A stretch of DNA of 64,000 nt from UBA7378 sp049611805 (GCA_049611805.1 JBMZAX010000002.1:116503-180502); one strand, 5' to 3'. Shown: positions 1 to 7,962, counted from the first letter of the stretch. The notes: generated by a model from the letters alone, not told the origin. Numbers and translations: made by a program.

Positions 1-506
1 ACGCGCAAGCATGTTTCGGAAAATTGCAAAGAGCCCAGCAAAAGAAAGGGCGCAAATTCAGGGGCGGTCTCGGCGGCTTCGGGCTCATAAAGCTTGACCT
101 GATGGCGGCCATTGGCCAGCGTCGTGCCGCCCAATGGGTCGCCCAGCGGCTTCGACCACAGCAGGGTCAATGCCGTACAATCAGCCCCCAGCGCCGGCGA
201 ACCGTCAGCCGCATTGGGCGCGCCCGGACTGACGGGAAAGCGCTTTTTCATTTGCTCAAGGTCTTGCTTGATGTCTTCAATCTCATCTTGCCCAAGCACA
301 TTGGTGAATACATAAAATCCATATTTGTCGTAAGCCTCGACAATATGGGGTGCGAGCGCGCCGTCAGCTTCAAAAACAATCGGCCCGCGATTGTCCATTT
401 CAAGCGCCTTGTTTTGACCGTTGATCAAATATTCGCGCATGGCATCCGCATCGCTGCCATAATGCGCGGCGCAGGCCTCTATAGATTTTGAAATATCCTG
501 AACCAT
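1..506 (-). CDS. Phytanoyl-CoA dioxygenase (PhyH) family protein, C-terminus cut by window edge
   Basis: Reading on the minus strand from the ATG at 506, about 168 codons are open to the window edge. The start follows a GGAGGG ribosome binding site. Near residue 60 the sequence YGFYVFTNVLGQDEI followed by an acidic helix matches the N-terminal opening of PhyH-type Fe(II)/2-oxoglutarate dioxygenases. The HxD...H iron site normally lies further C-terminal, so it may be missing only because the gene leaves the window. The substrate cannot be told. It is divergent from a TetR gene across a 99-base gap with an 11-bp inverted repeat, so that regulator probably controls it (inference). Confidence 0.75.
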   Translation of the reverse strand, partial: MVQDISKSIEACAAHYGSDADAMREYLINGQNKALEMDNRGPIVFEADGALAPHIVEAYDKYGFYVFTNVLGQDEIEDIKQDLEQMKKRFPVSPGAPNAADGSPALGADCTALTLLWSKPLGDPLGGTTLANGRHQVKLYEPEAAETAPEFAPFLLLGSLQFSETCLR

Positions 507-530
507 GGGACCCTCCTTTATCATCGCTCA

Positions 531-572
531 CAGTTTTTATTAACCATCAAATTTTTATTAAAATAAAAACTG
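531..572. promoter_or_regulatory. Inverted repeat, candidate TetR operator
   Basis: CAGTTTTTATT (531-541) and its exact reverse complement AATAAAAACTG (562-572) are separated by 20 AT-rich bases between the divergent PhyH and TetR genes. TetR proteins usually bind palindromes in the gap to a divergent target, so this is the likely operator (inference). The arms are AT-rich, so the symmetry alone is modest evidence. Confidence 0.5.
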
Positions 573-605
573 CAAATCAAGTGATTTCTCCCTTATACAA
601 TAATC

Positions 606-1268
606 ATGGAAAAACAAAGCCTCGCGCGCGGCCTCGAAACCCGCATCGCCAACAAACACAAACGCAGAGACCACATTGTTGCATGTGCGGGCAAAATTAT
701 TGCCGAAGACGGATTGGAGGCGTTCACCATTGCCCGCCTCGCGGCGCAGGCGGATGTGACAATACCGACCGTTCACAATCTGCTAGGCAAGCGCGCCGAT
801 ATTTTGGACACGCTGGTGGAAGAGGCCATGTCGGAGGTGATGGCGGCGGCCACTGATTTTGACCCGTCAGATACCATTGCCGCGGTGGAAGGTTTCATTG
901 ACGGATTGACAAATCTTCTCGCCACGAATGAACCTTTATACCGCGCCGCCTTCATTGCCGGGGAATGGACGAATTATTTCGAGCATCGGTCGACCACCGG
1001 CATTGTGGCTCAGGCGCGCAATCAGGCGCGCTTGATCTGCCAAAATGCCGTCGCGCGCGGCAAGCTGGAAGGGCGCATTGACGAAGAGCAGATTGCGACA
1101 AGACTTTTTTCATCGCAACGACTGGCGCGCCTCGACTGGATGCACGGATATATTGACCTGGAAACCTATCGCATACAGGTTCTGACCGGCATGCTCATTA
1201 CCTTATGCGCCGATGCCACGCCCGATTTCAAAGAAGAATTATTTGCCAAGATCAATACATTGAAATGA
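606..1268 (+). CDS. TetR/AcrR family transcriptional regulator
   Basis: A 220-residue protein of normal TetR length. The N-terminal 65 residues form the DNA-binding domain: the helix-turn-helix around AFTIARLAAQADVTIPTVHN is followed by KRADILDTLVEEA, the usual entry into the ligand domain. The remaining helical part is variable, so the ligand is unknown. The gene is divergent from the PhyH gene, and the inverted repeat at 531-572 lies in the shared gap, which suggests autoregulation plus control of the dioxygenase (inference). It ends 9 bases before the convergent hemY gene. Confidence 0.88.
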   Translation: MEKQSLARGLETRIANKHKRRDHIVACAGKIIAEDGLEAFTIARLAAQADVTIPTVHNLLGKRADILDTLVEEAMSEVMAAATDFDPSDTIAAVEGFIDGLTNLLATNEPLYRAAFIAGEWTNYFEHRSTTGIVAQARNQARLICQNAVARGKLEGRIDEEQIATRLFSSQRLARLDWMHGYIDLETYRIQVLTGMLITLCADATPDFKEELFAKINTLK

Positions 1269-1277
1269 GCCGCCGCA

Positions 1278-2708
1278 TCACGCAAGCGGTGCCATTTCTT
1301 CTTCGGACTTTTCTTCCTGCGCCGCTGTGTCGGAGATTTGCCCCAAATGTTGTGGCGCATGTTGTTGCGGATTTTGTGGTGAATTTTGAGGTGCGGGCAG
1401 CGCGGCTTCCATTGCATTTTCCTGCCCGCCCTCCTGCCAGAGCACACCGCCCAACGCGCCCGTGACCGGACATAGGGGCTGCCAGTCATCCAGCCGCAAG
1501 CCGCGCGCCGTCCATCCGGCTTCAAGCGGGGCATGGCGCGCCTTGTCGAGCCAGACACGCGCGCCCGCCTCATTGCCCTCTTCGGTTTCAATATCGGCCA
1601 AGAGCTGACATAAGCGCCGGTCGGGATTTTCCAGATGGGGCTCCAGCAATTTGCGCGCAAAACCATATCGCCGCGCCGAACACGCAACGCGCGCGCGGAA
1701 AATATGCGCCTCGATATGTTTGTCATGCCCGCGCACCATTTGCGCCGCAAGCCGCAACCGGCTGGCGGCGGGCTGGTCGGCATGGGCGGCCAACCAAGCA
1801 TCGCCCAGATGCGGATGGGGCTGGCGCGCCCAGGCGTCGCGCAAGGTTTTGCGTGCCTTGCGGTGATTGCCGGCGCGCGCCTGCAATTGTGCTTTAAGGG
1901 CCGTTGCGGGCACCAGATCGGGGGCGGCGGCGCTGGCCTGTTCCGCTTTTTTAAGTGCCTGTCGGCGCGCCTCGGCATCGTCTTCCACCGCCAGCGCCTG
2001 GGCGGCTGCCGCATGGATGACCGCGCGGCGGGCATTTACTTTTTTGCGCCCCGCACCACTGCGCGCCCAACGGCGCAGCCAGTGCTCGGCCGCCTCCCAA
2101 TCGCCATTTTGGACAGCGAGTGCCATCAGGCCTTCAAGCGCCCAAGATGCCTTTGCGTCTTGCGCCAAGGCCCGATGCGCCAGCGCCTCGGCTTCCGGCG
2201 GGTTTTGCATGCGCGCCAGATAAAACAGCCCCTCAAGCCCCAGCTTGGACAGTGCCGGATTTTGCGTGTCGCTTGCCATCAGGCGATATTTGCCTTCGGC
2301 GGCGGGGGCATCTCCCGACAGCAAATCGGTTTGCGCGGCGACCAGCAGAGGTAACGGCTCATGCGGCAATTTGCGGCGCGCCAGATCAACACCGGCACGC
2401 GCGCCTTCGGCATCGCCGCGCGCCAGCGCCATTAATGCCTCGGCCAAGGCTTGCGTGCCCATGCGTTGACGCGCCATGGTGCGGCGGGCGTGCAAGCGCG
2501 CGGGCAGGTGCCAGAAAAATTGCGCCGTCAAAACCATGATTACAAGACCGAATGCCGCCACCAGCAGCGCCCCGACCGCAACCGACAGATCGGTTGCCAC
2601 ATCAAACCCCATCAGCGTGACGCGCAGCCGTCCGTCCAGCCCGGCCACCAGCACGGCGAGAATGCTGAGAGCCGCCAGTATAATTAAGGTCAGGATAAAT
2701 TTGCGCAT
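1278..2708 (-). CDS. hemY: HemY-like inner membrane TPR protein
   Basis: A 476-residue protein matching the HemY_N family. Two transmembrane helices lie at about residues 4-24 and 42-68, with the family-typical charged segment FWHLPARLHARRTMARQR after the second. The rest is helical TPR-like repeats, followed by a Glu/Gln-rich tail. The proteobacterial HemY_N protein is not the Bacillus protoporphyrinogen oxidase of the same name; its exact role in heme synthesis is unresolved. It starts 6 bases after the mic60 stop and is the last gene of the set hemC-hemD-mic60-hemY, so it is probably cotranscribed with them. Confidence 0.88.
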   Translation of the reverse strand: MRKFILTLIILAALSILAVLVAGLDGRLRVTLMGFDVATDLSVAVGALLVAAFGLVIMVLTAQFFWHLPARLHARRTMARQRMGTQALAEALMALARGDAEGARAGVDLARRKLPHEPLPLLVAAQTDLLSGDAPAAEGKYRLMASDTQNPALSKLGLEGLFYLARMQNPPEAEALAHRALAQDAKASWALEGLMALAVQNGDWEAAEHWLRRWARSGAGRKKVNARRAVIHAAAAQALAVEDDAEARRQALKKAEQASAAAPDLVPATALKAQLQARAGNHRKARKTLRDAWARQPHPHLGDAWLAAHADQPAASRLRLAAQMVRGHDKHIEAHIFRARVACSARRYGFARKLLEPHLENPDRRLCQLLADIETEEGNEAGARVWLDKARHAPLEAGWTARGLRLDDWQPLCPVTGALGGVLWQEGGQENAMEAALPAPQNSPQNPQQHAPQHLGQISDTAAQEEKSEEEMAPLA

Positions 2709-2714
2709 GGGGCT

Positions 2715-3740
2715 CTATTCCCTCTCGCGCGCAGGTGGCGCATTGCCGGCATGGGCGTCTCGAAGGCGCGCCATGACCGGTGAAAGCGTGCGCCATACCG
2801 CCAGATCGTCGCGCCAGTCGCGCAAGGCCGATGGCGCGTCGGTTTCGCTTGCGAGTATCTCATCGACCAGGCGCAGTGCGGCAGCGGGGCGGTCGGCCAC
2901 CAGCGCGGTGAGAATTTCGTGTCGGGCGTCGGCGACCTGCGCAAGCGCCTGCGGGCGCACCTCAACCAAACCGCCCGCATTGCGCGTCAGCCAAGCCAAA
3001 GCCGGTGGCAGGTTTTGGGGTGAAGTTTGCGGCAAATTTCGGGCGCTTGTCTCATCGCCTTGCGAGTCACCCTCCAGCAGAGCCGAGAGACGCCGTGCCA
3101 GATGGTTGGCATCGTAAAATCCCTGTCCCCCATAGCGGCGCAACAGGCTCATATCTTCGGGCGTGAGCCAGTCCGGATCGACATCGCCCAGCAGCGCCTG
3201 ATAGGGGCGGCCCGTGCCGAGTGCGAGCAGCAATGCGGCGCGGCGGCCAAACTGGTCAGCCTCACCGCCGGTGGTGCCGTCACGCAATTGCGCGAGCGCG
3301 GCGGCGAGCTTGCGTTCGGTGTAGCGCAGCTTTTCCTCGGCTGTTTCGAGCTGTTCCTGCAGCTTTGCCGCATCATCTGTTTTATCAAGTGCTGTATCGG
3401 GTGCTGTATCGGGTGCCGCATCGCGTGTGGTGTCGGGTGTGGTGCCCGGCATAGGCGTATCGGTCTGCGTCGCGATTGTGCCGGTAAATATGCTTTGCGT
3501 CCCGCCGCCCAGCACAAAAGCGCTCACCGCCATAATTATAAATACGGCAATCAGCAGAAACCGCCGCCAGTGAAGCGGCATTAACAGCGCCCCCAACAGG
3601 CGCAAACGGTCGACCAAAAACGACCCGGCTTGATGGTCAATCACCGGCGGAATTTTGAAATAGCGGCGTGCGCCGCCACGCATGGTCGCCTCGCCATGAG
3701 CGGCCTTGTCGCCGGTCGAAGTCTCTCCGGAACGTGCCAT
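2715..3740 (-). CDS. Mic60/mitofilin-like inner membrane protein
   Basis: A 341-residue protein with a basic N-terminal region, one transmembrane helix (about 60-82), a Thr/Asp/Pro/Ala linker (about 95-122), a coiled coil (about 124-150) and a helical C-terminal mitofilin-like region. In Alphaproteobacteria the Mic60 homolog lies between hemD and hemY, exactly as here; the family shapes inner-membrane invaginations and is the ancestor of mitochondrial MICOS Mic60. Assignment relies on architecture and synteny, because sequence conservation is low outside the C-terminal part. The protein is short for the family. The linker is encoded by 12-base repeats. Confidence 0.78.
   Translation of the reverse strand: MARSGETSTGDKAAHGEATMRGGARRYFKIPPVIDHQAGSFLVDRLRLLGALLMPLHWRRFLLIAVFIIMAVSAFVLGGGTQSIFTGTIATQTDTPMPGTTPDTTRDAAPDTAPDTALDKTDDAAKLQEQLETAEEKLRYTERKLAAALAQLRDGTTGGEADQFGRRAALLLALGTGRPYQALLGDVDPDWLTPEDMSLLRRYGGQGFYDANHLARRLSALLEGDSQGDETSARNLPQTSPQNLPPALAWLTRNAGGLVEVRPQALAQVADARHEILTALVADRPAAALRLVDEILASETDAPSALRDWRDDLAVWRTLSPVMARLRDAHAGNAPPARERE
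3387..3446. repeat. 12-bp tandem repeat encoding the Mic60 linker
   Basis: Five consecutive 12-base units, the first two differing only in their first two bases (AAGTGCTGTATC, GGGTGCTGTATC) and the later ones more diverged, encode the repeated Asp-Thr/Ala-Pro linker of the Mic60-like protein. Because the period is a multiple of three, changes in copy number would keep the reading frame. Confidence 0.75.
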
Positions 3741-3782
3741 GTCTTTATATTGGTGTGATTTCCCGTTTGGCGCAATTGCCGC

Positions 3783-4487
3783 CTAGCGATCACCGGCCGC
3801 GTCGAGACAGGCATATATATGTGCGTCATCGGGAAATTCTGCCACATGGGCTTGCGCGCCTGCCGCGCGGGCAATATCGCCGACCCCCGCCGACAGGCAA
3901 AAGGCTTTCGGAAGGCTTGCCTCCGGATTTGCGGCCCCCGCCAAGCGATAAAAAATCTCGGCACTGCGCTTTGAATATAACAAGACCCCGTCCAGCGCTC
4001 CGTCCCGCAAGGCCGCCAAAACGTCCGGCGGCAAATTTTTTGCAGCGCGCGCCTCATACAATACGGCACGGGTCGCCGCACATCCCGCCGCTTGCAGCGC
4101 GGCGGCCAAATCGCCCGCCTGATCGCGCCCCGATATATGCAACACCGGCCCTTGCGGGCAGTCGGCGGTAATGGTGCCGGCCAGCGATGCGACATCACCA
4201 TCTGCAATATGCACATTGGAAAAACCGGCCGCGCCAAGCGCCGCCGCCGTTTGCGGGCCGACAGCATAGGCCGGCAAATGCCGCGCGGCGGGTGCGAAGG
4301 GCTGAAATGCCCGCACACCATTGGCGCTGGTAAAAGCAAGCCCTTTCACGTCGGCAAGGTCGGGCGCGGCATCGGGCTTCATCACAATTTCGATAACCGG
4401 CGCGCAAAGAACGCTGTGCCCGCGCGCTTCCAGTTCGGCGGCCAGCGCCTGCGCATCTGCGGCGGGGCGCGTGACGAGAAGGCGCAT
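3783..4487 (-). CDS. hemD: Uroporphyrinogen-III synthase
   Basis: A 234-residue enzyme that cyclises hydroxymethylbilane to uroporphyrinogen III with inversion of ring D. The start MRLLVTRPAADAQALA and the segment GLAFTSANGVRAF are typical of HemD N-terminal domains; a second domain has LLYSKRSAEIF. HemD sequences are poorly conserved, so the strongest support is position: its ATG overlaps the hemC stop by one base (TGATG), which implies translational coupling of consecutive pathway enzymes. mic60 and hemY follow downstream. Confidence 0.93.
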   Translation of the reverse strand: MRLLVTRPAADAQALAAELEARGHSVLCAPVIEIVMKPDAAPDLADVKGLAFTSANGVRAFQPFAPAARHLPAYAVGPQTAAALGAAGFSNVHIADGDVASLAGTITADCPQGPVLHISGRDQAGDLAAALQAAGCAATRAVLYEARAAKNLPPDVLAALRDGALDGVLLYSKRSAEIFYRLAGAANPEASLPKAFCLSAGVGDIARAAGAQAHVAEFPDDAHIYACLDAAGDR

Positions 4488-5437
4488 CAGGCCGTCACCA
4501 GATGCGGCGCGCGTGCGCGCAAATTATCGGCAAGCTGTGCGCCCGCGGCATAAGCCGCATCAAGGTCGGCCGGGTCGAACCGGCATGTGTCTTCGACAAA
4601 TTCCGTGCCGTTTTCGGCCAGCAAGCGTCCGTGCAAAAGAGCGGTCCGGGGATTTGCGCTGTCAAGAATTGCCAGTGCCGCAATCGGTGTGCGGCACGAG
4701 CCGTCCAACCCGGCGAGAAAACTGCGCTCCGCGGTGACGCATGCGCGTGTGTCGGCATCATCCAAAACCGCAAGTTGAGCGATGAGGGCAGCGTCATCTG
4801 CGCGACATTGAACCGCCAATGCGCCCTGTCCGGCGGCGGGCACCATAATATCGGGTGGCAGTGTCTGCCAGTCGGGGGCGGCATAGCCCATGCGGTTGAG
4901 GCCGGCCATTGCCAGCACGGTGGCGGCCACCGCATCGGGCGACAATTTGGCAAGCCGCGTGCCGATATTGCCGCGCAATGGCACAATGTCGAGGTCGGGG
5001 CGCGCCTGCAAAATCTGCGCCTTGCGCCGCAATGAGGCGGTGCCGACGCGCGCGCCTTCGGGCAGATCGGCAAGCGTGGCCGGTATCGGGCCGTCGGGTG
5101 ATGGCATAATGAGAATGTCGCGCGGGTCTTCGCGGGTCGGAATGGCCGCGCTGTGCAGGCCCGGCGCTTCGGCTGTCGGCAGGTCTTTCAGGCTGTGCAC
5201 GGCGAGGTCGATCGAGCCGTCGCGCAAGCCCGCATTCAGCTCATCCGTGAACAGCCCCTTGCCGCCAATTTCGGCCAATGTGCGATCCAGAATCTCATCG
5301 CCCCTGGTGGAAATTTTTTTAACCGTAATGGCATCGGCCGGCAGGCCGACCGCGCTTTGCAGCGCGGCGACAATCTGCTCGGTTTGGGCCAAAGCAAGCG
5401 GCGATGCGCGGGTGCCGATGGTGATTTGCCGGGTCAT
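4487..5437 (-). CDS. hemC: Hydroxymethylbilane synthase (porphobilinogen deaminase)
   Basis: A 316-residue cytosolic enzyme that polymerises four porphobilinogens into hydroxymethylbilane. It contains the opening IGTRASPLALAQ, the KDLPT segment near residue 85, substrate-binding Arg residues in GTASLRRKAQ and LRGNIGTRL, and the loop GSCRTPIA whose Cys248 should carry the dipyrromethane cofactor. It starts at an ATG preceded by AGGAG. It is first in the hemC-hemD-mic60-hemY set and divergent from tsaD, a common alphaproteobacterial arrangement. Confidence 0.96.
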   Translation of the reverse strand: MTRQITIGTRASPLALAQTEQIVAALQSAVGLPADAITVKKISTRGDEILDRTLAEIGGKGLFTDELNAGLRDGSIDLAVHSLKDLPTAEAPGLHSAAIPTREDPRDILIMPSPDGPIPATLADLPEGARVGTASLRRKAQILQARPDLDIVPLRGNIGTRLAKLSPDAVAATVLAMAGLNRMGYAAPDWQTLPPDIMVPAAGQGALAVQCRADDAALIAQLAVLDDADTRACVTAERSFLAGLDGSCRTPIAALAILDSANPRTALLHGRLLAENGTEFVEDTCRFDPADLDAAYAAGAQLADNLRARAPHLVTA

Positions 5438-5482
5438 GCGATGGGCTCCTGAGACGCCGCCAAAGGCTTGGGCAAACCGATA

Positions 5483-5512
5483 TTGCCTGGCCGACAGCTT
5501 GGCGCCTATATA
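5483..5512 (+). promoter_or_regulatory. Candidate promoter of tsaD
   Basis: TTGCCT (5483-5488) and TATATA (5507-5512) are separated by 18 bases, about 60 bases before the tsaD start. Both boxes deviate somewhat from the housekeeping consensus. The same AT-rich TATATATA stretch could also serve hemC on the other strand. Confidence 0.4.
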
Positions 5513-5573
5513 TAAAGCCAGTTATGCCCGATGACCAGTATGTTGCACCATGCGGGCAAACAAGGAGAAATAA

Positions 5574-6656
5574 TTGTCGGCAACACCGATTACCGTTCTG
5601 GGCCTTGAGACCAGTTGCGACGAGACCGCCGCCGCCATTGTGCGCCTGACGCCGGATGACACCCAAACGGGCGGTGTGTGCGGCGACATCATGTCGAATG
5701 TGGTGCTGAGCCAGATAGACCTGCACGCGCCCTATGGCGGCGTGGTGCCGGAACTGGCCGCGCGCGCGCATATCGACCATCTCGACCGGCTGGTGGCCGA
5801 CGCGCTGACCGAAGCCGGATGCACGCTGGAAGATATGGACGCCATTGCCGCCACCGCCGGGCCGGGGCTGATTGGCGGCGTGCTGATCGGCCTGACAACG
5901 GGCAAGGCGCTTTCGCTGGCAAGCGGCACGCCGTTTTACGGCATTAACCATTTGGAAGGCCATGCGCTGACCGCGCGGCTGACCCATAATGTCGCTTTTC
6001 CCTATCTGCTATTGCTGGTTTCCGGCGGGCATTGCCAGCTTTGCCGGGTCGACGGTGTTGGGGATTACACGCTTCTCGGCACCACGCGCGACGACGCCGT
6101 TGGCGAGGCGTTTGACAAGGCGGCAAAACTCTTGGGGCTTGGCTATCCGGGCGGGCCCGAAATCGAGGCACGCGCCGCGCACGGCGATGCGCACCGCTTC
6201 GCGCTGCCGCGCCCGCTCATCGGGCAGGATGACAGCGGGTGCGATTTTTCATTTTCCGGATTGAAAACCGCCTTGCGCCAGCGCGCCATTGACCTGCAAC
6301 CGATAAGCGAAACCGATATTTGCGACCTTGCCGCAGGGTTTCAGGCCGCGATTGCCGATTGTTTGGTCGATCGCTGTCGCGTTGCCATAAGGGAATTTAA
6401 CCCATCCGCCGACAATGCCGGTCGCCTTGTTGTGGCCGGCGGGGTGGCCGCCAATCAGTTTTTGCGCCAAGCCCTTGATGGGGTTGCCCGCGATGCGGGC
6501 TTTGGCCTGACCGTGCCGCCGCCTGCGCTGTGCACCGATAATGGTGCCATGATTGCCTGGGCCGGTGCCGAACGTCTGCACGCCGGAAGCGCGCCCGATA
6601 AAGCACTTGAAGCGCCCGCCCGTGCGCGCTGGCCGCTTTCGGAAAACCCGTTTTAA
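5574..6656 (+). CDS. tsaD: tRNA N6-threonylcarbamoyladenosine synthase subunit TsaD
   Basis: A 360-residue ASKHA-fold enzyme that transfers threonylcarbamoyl to A37 of ANN-decoding tRNAs, with TsaB and TsaE. Visible signatures are VLGLETSCDETAAAIV at the N-terminus and the metal-binding H126/H130 in GINHLEGHA, plus SGGHCQL and CTDNGAMIAW. The start is TTG at 5574, chosen because AAGGAG sits just upstream at optimal spacing and the protein begins normally there. It is divergent from hemC and followed by a hairpin that also ends the opposing small gene. Confidence 0.96.
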   Translation: MSATPITVLGLETSCDETAAAIVRLTPDDTQTGGVCGDIMSNVVLSQIDLHAPYGGVVPELAARAHIDHLDRLVADALTEAGCTLEDMDAIAATAGPGLIGGVLIGLTTGKALSLASGTPFYGINHLEGHALTARLTHNVAFPYLLLLVSGGHCQLCRVDGVGDYTLLGTTRDDAVGEAFDKAAKLLGLGYPGGPEIEARAAHGDAHRFALPRPLIGQDDSGCDFSFSGLKTALRQRAIDLQPISETDICDLAAGFQAAIADCLVDRCRVAIREFNPSADNAGRLVVAGGVAANQFLRQALDGVARDAGFGLTVPPPALCTDNGAMIAWAGAERLHAGSAPDKALEAPARARWPLSENPF

Positions 6657-6676
6657 TCAGCTCAAAATTTTCCCAC

Positions 6677-6710
6677 AAAAAAGCACCGATGGGGGAGGGT
6701 CCATCGGTGC
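6677..6710 (-). terminator. Intrinsic terminator of the small membrane protein transcript
   Basis: A perfect 10-bp stem, GCACCGATGG with CCATCGGTGC, has an 8-base loop. On the minus strand it is followed by six T (plus-strand A at 6677-6682). On the plus strand there is no strong T run, so it is mainly a terminator for the minus-strand gene at 6804-6926, though it lies only 26 bases after tsaD and may help end that transcript too. Confidence 0.85.
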
Positions 6711-6803
6711 CAATTTGGCCAGGAGGGTGGCCGGGGGGTGCGAAGGGAGGGAACGCACCCAAAAACTCAGTCTTCTGTCATCCAACGTCTTGGGAGGAGC
6801 CCG
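6677..6803 (-). ncRNA. 3' UTR-embedded RNA with four CCUCC-loop hairpins (cuckoo/CcsR-like)
   Basis: Read on the minus strand downstream of the 40-residue gene, four successive structures expose a CCUCC motif. H1 has GGG/CCC around CUCCU (6792-6802), with AACG/CGUU outside it. H2 has a 7-bp stem (6736-6742 with 6754-6760) around UUCCCUCCCUU. H3 has GGCCA/UGGCC (6717-6721 with 6728-6732) around CCCUCC. H4 has a 10-bp perfect stem (6683-6692 with 6701-6710) around ACCCUCCC and runs into six U. Loops complementary to Shine-Dalgarno sequences are the hallmark of alphaproteobacterial cuckoo/CcsR sRNAs. Processing into a separate sRNA is inference. Confidence 0.6.
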
Positions 6804-6926
6804 TTAGATAATGGAAAGGCCTGCAACCGTCTGGGTTACGAGGACCAGACCATAAAGAGCAAGAAGACCTGAGACCAAAGCCGGACCGTCAACGGTGCGA
6901 CCGATCTGTTTGAAAAGCTTGCTCAT
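6804..6926 (-). CDS. 40-residue single-span membrane protein, unknown function
   Basis: ATG at 6926 to TAA at 6804, 40 codons. Residues 1-14 are amphipathic and basic (MSKLFKQIGRTVDG); residues 15-40 form one long hydrophobic segment ending in GLSII, so it should be a single-pass inner membrane protein. I do not recognise the family; it is not DUF1127 and lacks the Flp pilin motif. It has its own promoter with a 17-base spacer (6977-7005), a weak GAGAG ribosome site and its own terminator, so it is an independent transcription unit. The transcript carries the CCUCC hairpin series downstream. The fit of promoter, frame and terminator supports a real gene despite its size. Confidence 0.68.
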   Translation of the reverse strand: MSKLFKQIGRTVDGPALVSGLLALYGLVLVTQTVAGLSII

Positions 6927-6976
6927 AATAAATCTCTCATCTCGTTGCGCAGGGACTTCATCGCCCCTACAAAAGG

Positions 6977-7005
6977 AATATAGGGTATCCGCAAATAAAA
7001 AACAA
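6977..7005 (-). promoter_or_regulatory. Promoter of the 40-residue protein / CCUCC RNA unit
   Basis: On the minus strand, TTGTTT (7000-7005) and TATATT (6977-6982, 5 of 6 consensus) are separated by exactly 17 bases, about 50 bases before the ATG. An A/T-rich stretch lies directly upstream (to about 7045) and could act as an UP element. Confidence 0.6.
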
Positions 7006-7266
7006 TAAATATTTTAAATTTTATTCAATATTTTTTATTAAATCTTTGTGACGCGGCGTTAAATCCGCGAAAACGCCCCAAAACCCGTGTTTTCTGTCAG
7101 TTTCTGCACCGTTATCACAACAACCGCCGGTGCATTTTGTCGGACTGAACCGCCCAACACAGCCTTAAACGGCAGATCCGGGGAATATCCGTCAGGATTT
7201 ATGCAAAAATAAAAGAAATTGAAGAAAAATCAGGCCGAAAAATAAGGCAGGTAGGGAGAGATTTTG
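7006..7266. other. Non-coding gap between the 40-residue gene and the TetR gene
   Basis: This 261-base stretch is AT-rich at its left end (7006-7045, A/T runs upstream of the promoter at 6977-7005). I see no open frame of plausible composition, no clear hairpin terminator and no known RNA in the rest. Confidence 0.5.
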
Positions 7267-7917
7267 TCAGACGGCCTGCTCAAGCTCGGTTTCCGGCGGC
7301 ACCTCGGTTGGCGGCAAAGCCTCCTGGTCGGCCGGATTGGTCAGCCCCCGCACCAGCAAGGTCAGCACAAAACACAATTCGCGCTCCAATTCCTCAAGCG
7401 TCTGGTTGGTAAATAGCTGTGTGTAGCGATATTTCAGCGTCGCCGAATGCACGGCAATGGTGGCGTGGGTGATATTGTCCAGCACAAACTCGCCGGTTTG
7501 TGCGCCATCGCGCAAAATGCGCTGAAATATGCGGCGTTCGCGGCGCAGGCTCTCGATCTGAAATTGCGGGCGCTCCTGCACGACAACTTGCGCCAATTCA
7601 AGCACGCGCGGCTCATTTTCCAGCAAATGAAACGTGTGGCGCATGTCGGCGAACACAACTTCTTCAAGACGCTGGCGCGAACTGCGATACGGGCATTCCA
7701 GCACGGCTTCCATGCGCTCAACCGCCTGCAAAGCCTCGCGGCGCGCGATTTCGGCGGCAATATCAATTTTTCCTTTGAAAAACCGGTAAATATTGCCCGG
7801 TGACATGGCGCAATCGCCCGCAAGCTCGGCTATTGTGGTTTTCGGATAACCATAATGCAGAAACCGTTCGACAGCAGCATCGATGATTTTTTCCCGTATT
7901 TTTTCCAGCTCGCTCAT
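7267..7917 (-). CDS. TetR/AcrR family transcriptional regulator
   Basis: A 216-residue protein from the ATG at 7917; a GTG directly before it (7920) is an alternative start. Residues 1-60 are a TetR DNA-binding domain: IIDAAVERFLHYGYPKTTIAELA leads into a helix-turn-helix with MSPGNIYRFFKGKIDI. The C-terminal part (MRHTFHLLENEPRVLELAQVVVQERP) resembles the C-terminal domain of some alphaproteobacterial TetR proteins, but the effector is unknown. It ends in a Pro/Glu-rich tail. It is divergent from gpsA, and an inverted repeat in the shared gap may be its operator. Confidence 0.9.
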   Translation of the reverse strand: MSELEKIREKIIDAAVERFLHYGYPKTTIAELAGDCAMSPGNIYRFFKGKIDIAAEIARREALQAVERMEAVLECPYRSSRQRLEEVVFADMRHTFHLLENEPRVLELAQVVVQERPQFQIESLRRERRIFQRILRDGAQTGEFVLDNITHATIAVHSATLKYRYTQLFTNQTLEELERELCFVLTLLVRGLTNPADQEALPPTEVPPETELEQAV

Positions 7918-7940
7918 CACACCAGTATATTAAGAAATTA

Positions 7941-7962
7941 TGAATAATCAATAAAATATTCA
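7941..7962. promoter_or_regulatory. Inverted repeat, candidate TetR operator
   Basis: TGAATA (7941-7946) and TATTCA (7957-7962) flank 10 AT-rich bases, about 24 bases upstream of the TetR start. The 22-base span fits a TetR site. The arms are only 6 bp, so the call is tentative. Confidence 0.35.

Noticed and set aside
1278..2708. Calling HemY a protoporphyrinogen oxidase
   Set aside because: It has two membrane helices and TPR repeats, no FAD motif; HemJ at 60285 is the likely oxidase.
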